Shown here: in pieces, positions 6,097-9,044 of the stretch | Numbering within the stretch: position 1 is the first letter of the stretch | How the letters are laid out: every line of letters starts with the position of its first letter | Origin: Thermococcus sp. | GTDB lineage: Archaea > Methanobacteriota_B > Thermococci > Thermococcales > Thermococcaceae | Direction: 5' to 3' | Assembly (NCBI GenBank): GCA_027062125.1 | Contig: JAMOTW010000066.1 | Coordinates: 1 to 9,044, forward strand | DNA length: 9,044 nucleotides | Notes under the pieces: model-generated | What the model saw: the letters and a program-made list of their open reading frames with translations, nothing else | The model's database searches: none | What the model was told of the DNA's origin: nothing | Made by a program: the position numbers and the translations under genes

Positions 6097-6997
6097 ATGC
6101 CTCGCCGCAAACAACATCCGAAGCAAAGCCGGACCCTTTTTGGAATTCCTGGAGCTGGAAAACCTTGAGCCTTTCCCCGTTGTTTGGATAGTAGAACAGG
6201 CGAAGGTCTGTCCTCTCCACGGGCGAGCCGTTGACATGGTAATCATAGGGGTAGTATAATATAACTCCCTCTCCCACGATTGCTGAGGCAAAGCCTTTAA
6301 TGTCTCCCTCAACCCTCAATGATGAAACGACCTTATCAACGACGTTTATCGGAACGAGAACAACGGCACTACCGTTGGAGGCGTAGCCGTCTCCATAAAC
6401 GTAGAAGCTCCCCATTGGAACGCCGTGCTCTATTGCGTAGTAAACCGGTGTCTTCTCCGGAAAACCCGAAAAGTTCGCCGGCTCCACGCTTTCTCCTATC
6501 CAGAACTTCTTGGCTTCCACTCTGCTTCCATTCTGGAACTCAATTGAAAAGGCTTTTTTTCTGTAATACACGACAACGCGCGAGACTTCCCCCTGGGGAA
6601 CGACAACGGAAGTCCCGCCTATTAACCAACACTTCCCATCCCGGACGCGGTAGGCTTCGACCCCGCGCGTGCTGTTTTCTGGAACGTAGAACTCCCTGAG
6701 GAATATCCACGAGCCGTTGTCAGGGATAATATAGGCTCCGTCGTTCACGGCACTTGCATTATCGCAGAAAAGGCAGGTGCGATAGAATGGGACAAGGGTT
6801 CCATTTGAGAAGTAGTAGAAATCGGCCCCCAGCTCGCCGTTCTCATCCGCCCAGCGGTAGATGACAAACGCATCGCCTTTCCCTGGAACCACAACGAGCT
6901 GGGCTGAGACGTAGTGGCTGAGGATGAAGAGGGAGAGGAAGAGCAGGAAGAGCGCTTTCTTTGTTGCCCTTTCTGCCCTTAATGTCGGCGTGTTCAT
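5942..6997 (-). CDS. Secreted glycoprotein with a CGP-CTERM-like tail, unknown function
   Basis: As read, 351 residues. A basic start (TLRAERATKK) and hydrophobic segment (about 15-30) form a signal peptide, probably cut after YVSA (residue 32). The body is rich in aromatic strands and has about nine N-glycosylation sequons (NGT, NAS, NGS, NST, NFS, NES), so it is probably exported. Cysteines occur at TCLFCD and GKCWL. Near the end, GICGPASFLLLALIPRYR (Cys314) resembles the CGP-CTERM signal of Thermococcales surface proteins: a Cys-Gly-Pro, a hydrophobic stretch, then basic residues. The last residues read antisense to pdxT; adding one base at 6003-6005 ends the protein as TFPRKYS at 5988, 336 residues. 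The start at 6997 is supported by AGGAG and GGTG just upstream and by the signal peptide. I recognise no catalytic family. Confidence 0.75.
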   Translation of the reverse strand: MNTPTLRAERATKKALFLLFLSLFILSHYVSAQLVVVPGKGDAFVIYRWADENGELGADFYYFSNGTLVPFYRTCLFCDNASAVNDGAYIIPDNGSWIFLREFYVPENSTRGVEAYRVRDGKCWLIGGTSVVVPQGEVSRVVVYYRKKAFSIEFQNGSRVEAKKFWIGESVEPANFSGFPEKTPVYYAIEHGVPMGSFYVYGDGYASNGSAVVLVPINVVDKVVSSLRVEGDIKGFASAIVGEGVILYYPYDYHVNGSPVERTDLRLFYYPNNGERLKVFQLQEFQKGSGFASDVVCGEAFNENGVKNESSGICGPASFLLLALIPRYRTFPGSTREPLCRRSAPDGTPAR

Positions 6998-7023
6998 CAC
7001 CGCTCCTGATTTAGTGTCTCTAT

Positions 7024-7031
7024 GTTTAAAG
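7024..7031 (-). promoter_or_regulatory. Possible TATA box of the CGP-CTERM gene
   Basis: On the minus strand CTTTAAAC lies 27-34 bases before the ATG at 6997, so the transcript would start at or just before the start codon region. The match is moderate; nothing else AT-rich lies closer on this strand. Confidence 0.35.
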
Positions 7032-7103
7032 GGGTTACTAAGGATAATACAGGTCTGCGCTGGTTCCGGTGTTGAAAATTGAGCATACTGCCGACAGCGA
7101 GCG

Positions 7104-7154
7104 TAATATATTAACAAATTTTCATCAATTTTTGCCAGAAAGCTTTTTATTTTT
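7104..7154 (+). promoter_or_regulatory. fdhA promoter region with two TATA-like boxes
   Basis: Two AT-rich boxes precede fdhA: TAATATATTA at 7104-7113 and CTTTTTATTTTT at 7143-7154. The first predicts a leader of about 45 bases; the second predicts a start near 7172, almost on the ribosome binding site GGTGGT (7173-7178). The 184-base gap to the divergent gene at 6997 holds nothing else that I can name. Confidence 0.45.
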
Positions 7155-7181
7155 GCCGTTTAGATGTTCATAGGTGGTAGC

Positions 7182-9044
7182 GTGAGCGAGCCCAAAACGG
7201 TCGTGTGTCCCTACTGCGGCTTCGGCTGCAGGCTTCTCGTTGATCCCAAGACGATGAGGGTTAAACCCCACCGAGGCGAGCCCAACAGGGGCAAGCTCTG
7301 CCCCAAGGGCCTCCACGCGACTGAGTTTGTTCTTTCCGGGGACAGGCTCAAGCGTCCCCTTAAGCGTGAAGGCTCCAGAATGAGGCCGATAAGCTGGGGA
7401 AGGGCCATCGAGGAGATAGCGGGTAAACTCCTTGAAATCCGCGAGCTGTACGGGGCGGATGCAGTGGCATTCATAGCCTCCTCCAAGGTCAGCAACGAGG
7501 AGAACTATCTCCTCCAGAAGATTGCGCGGCTTTTCGGCACCAACAACATAGACAACTGTGCCCGTCTCTGCCACGAGGCGAGCGTTCACGCCCTCAAGAT
7601 GACCGTTGGAGCCGGGGCACAGACCAACCCCTACGAAGACTTAGAGGGATTCGGGGCCATACTCATCTGGGGCTACAATCCCGCTGAGACCCACCCCGTT
7701 GTCATGGACTACATCCTAAAGGCCAAGAGGAACGGGGCGAAGGTGATCGTCGTTGACGTCAGGGAAACCAGGACGATGGCCTTCGCGGACTACAGTCTCG
7801 TCATCCGCCCGGGGACGGACATAGCCCTCGCAAACGCCCTGATGAACGTCATAATCCGGGAGGAGCTCTACGATGAAGAGTTCATAAAGACCAGAACCGT
7901 TGGCTTCTCCGAGATAAGGATGGCTGTGATGAAGTACACGCCCGAGTATGCGGAGAAGGTAACCGGAATTCCGGCTGAAACGATCAGAGAAGTTGCAAGA
8001 ACCTTTGCCCTCGCCGGAAGCGGTGCGATAATGTGGGGAATGGGGCTCACCCAGCACGTTTCAGGCGTTGAGAACGTCATGGCCGTTATAGACCTCGCCC
8101 TGCTCCTCGGCTACATCGGCGAAAGGGGCGGCCTCTACCCGATGCGCGGTCAGAACAACGTTCAGGGAGCGGCATACATGGGAGCGCTGAGTGAGTTCCT
8201 GCCGGGTTACATTTCCCTGACCGATGAGAGATTCAGGAAGCGCGTGGCGAAGATATGGGGCGTGGAAGACCTCCCAACGGAGCGCGGGCTCTACCTCACA
8301 GAGCTCTGGGAGGCGATAGAGAGCAGCGACATCAAGGCGCTCTACATAGTCGGGGAAAACCCCGCCGTGGGCGAGGCAGACTTCGTCCGGGTGAGAAATG
8401 CCCTCAGAAAGCTCGACCTCCTCGTCGTTCAGGATATCTTCATGACTAGAACTGCCCGCTATGCCCACTACGTTCTGCCGGCTTCGGCCTTCTGCGAGAA
8501 GGAAGGCTCGTACATGAACAGCGAGAGGAGGATTCAGTGGAGTCACAAGGTCTGCGAGCCGATGAGTGATTCGAAGCCCGACTGGGAGATACTGAGCATG
8601 CTCGGCAGGGCCCTCGGTTTGCCGGGGTTTAACTACTCCAGCGTTGAAGAGATCACCGCCGAGTATTTCCGCCTCTTCCCTTCGCTGGAGGAGAGGAGCG
8701 TTGACGAGCTGAAAGAGGGTGATGGGGTATTCCTTCCGAAGAAAAGGCTCCACACCTGGGAGTTCGCGACCCCCCACGGAAAGGCCAGGTTCATCGCGGT
8801 GGAGCAGGTGCAGCCGTGGGAGAGGCCGGACTACGAGTACCCCTTCATCCTCACCACAATCAGGCTGATAAGCCACTACAACACCGGTGAAATGACCCTG
8901 AGGAGCCCATCGCTCGTCAGGCTGATGGGAGAGCCCAGAGTGCTGGTAAACAGGAGCGACGCGGAGAGGCTTGGAATCCACGACGGCGACTGGGTGGAGA
9001 TTGAGACGAGGCGCGGGAAGATTAGAATGAGGGCCAAGCTCGGC
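7182..9044 (+). CDS. fdhA: Formate dehydrogenase catalytic subunit, partial at the 3' end
   Basis: 621 codons are open to the window edge. The protein belongs to the molybdopterin (Mo or W bis-pterin) oxidoreductases. A [4Fe-4S] site is formed by Cys9, Cys12, Cys16 (CPYCGFGC) and Cys40, followed by Lys42 (CPKG), which passes electrons between cluster and cofactor. The metal ligand is Cys130 in NCARLCHEAS, next to His131, where E. coli FdhF has selenocysteine. Arg322 in MRGQNNVQGA matches the formate-binding arginine, so formate dehydrogenase is favoured over nitrate reductase. From about residue 555 a C-terminal pterin-binding domain begins (ILTTIRLISHYNTGEM); perhaps 40-60 residues are missing beyond the window. 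The GTG start has GGTGGT before it; an in-frame ATG at 7164 has none. Partner iron-sulfur or hydrogenase subunits are expected downstream but not seen. Confidence 0.92.
   Translation, partial: MSEPKTVVCPYCGFGCRLLVDPKTMRVKPHRGEPNRGKLCPKGLHATEFVLSGDRLKRPLKREGSRMRPISWGRAIEEIAGKLLEIRELYGADAVAFIASSKVSNEENYLLQKIARLFGTNNIDNCARLCHEASVHALKMTVGAGAQTNPYEDLEGFGAILIWGYNPAETHPVVMDYILKAKRNGAKVIVVDVRETRTMAFADYSLVIRPGTDIALANALMNVIIREELYDEEFIKTRTVGFSEIRMAVMKYTPEYAEKVTGIPAETIREVARTFALAGSGAIMWGMGLTQHVSGVENVMAVIDLALLLGYIGERGGLYPMRGQNNVQGAAYMGALSEFLPGYISLTDERFRKRVAKIWGVEDLPTERGLYLTELWEAIESSDIKALYIVGENPAVGEADFVRVRNALRKLDLLVVQDIFMTRTARYAHYVLPASAFCEKEGSYMNSERRIQWSHKVCEPMSDSKPDWEILSMLGRALGLPGFNYSSVEEITAEYFRLFPSLEERSVDELKEGDGVFLPKKRLHTWEFATPHGKARFIAVEQVQPWERPDYEYPFILTTIRLISHYNTGEMTLRSPSLVRLMGEPRVLVNRSDAERLGIHDGDWVEIETRRGKIRMRAKLG

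Noticed and set aside
7073..7132. Eight-base inverted repeats upstream of fdhA (TGAAAATT / AATTTTCA and AAAATTGA / TCAATTTT)
   Set aside because: They are low-complexity AT sequence 36-42 bases apart, and the two pairings compete with each other; they are not distinctive enough to call an operator.
8061..8981. Minus-strand open frame (306 codons) opposite fdhA
   Set aside because: It is rich in His, Glu, Leu and Pro, as expected of a shadow of the GC-rich coding strand, and the fdhA frame is intact and conserved across it.

Overview
The window reads as hyperthermophilic euryarchaeal chromosome, most likely Thermococcus or a close relative. The evidence is archaeal TATA boxes about 25-30 bases before predicted transcript starts, strong GGTG/GGAGG ribosome binding sites, T-run terminators, a CGP-CTERM-like tail on a secreted protein (a signal known from Thermococcales), and core proteins that resemble Pyrococcus/Thermococcus NadA, NadC, PdxS and PdxT. 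No rRNA, tRNA, CRISPR array or insertion sequence was seen.

Layout. Bases 1-197 hold the end of nadB (L-aspartate oxidase). Bases 249-903 hold a small toxin-antitoxin pair: a DUF104-type antitoxin and a PIN-domain toxin that overlaps it. Bases 904-1083 hold an ORF tail without a start whose last 17 residues and stop align with the end of NadA. Bases 1076-2283, minus strand, hold a secreted beta-propeller-like protein split in two by a frameshift at a five-base C run. Then come nadA (2459-3367) and nadC (3417-4250), and a separate pdxS-pdxT operon (4383-6017 or 6096). A minus-strand secreted glycoprotein with a CGP-CTERM-like tail (6997 down to about 5942-5988) converges on pdxT. Last is fdhA, a formate dehydrogenase catalytic subunit that runs off the window at 9044; it starts with GTG.

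How the genes work together. NadB, NadA and NadC are the three steps of de novo NAD synthesis: aspartate to iminoaspartate, to quinolinate, to nicotinate mononucleotide. Here nadB is separated from nadA-nadC by about 2.2 kb of accessory DNA (toxin-antitoxin, possible nadA remnant, secreted protein), which looks like an insertion site. PdxS and PdxT together form pyridoxal 5'-phosphate synthase. FdhA would oxidise formate; its partner subunits would lie beyond the window.

Most notable points: (1) two tandem 22-base palindromes (arms TATTCAAG / CTTGAATA, 6-base spacer) lie over the pdxS promoter and leader and look like an operator for an unidentified B6 regulator; (2) one missing G at 6003-6005 would give normal ends to both pdxT and the gene converging on it; (3) a second one-base homopolymer frameshift splits the beta-propeller gene; (4) a possible nadA tail remnant lies beside the toxin-antitoxin pair. 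Two one-base G/C-run indels in 9 kb make sequence error likely, but true frameshifts cannot be excluded from the sequence alone.
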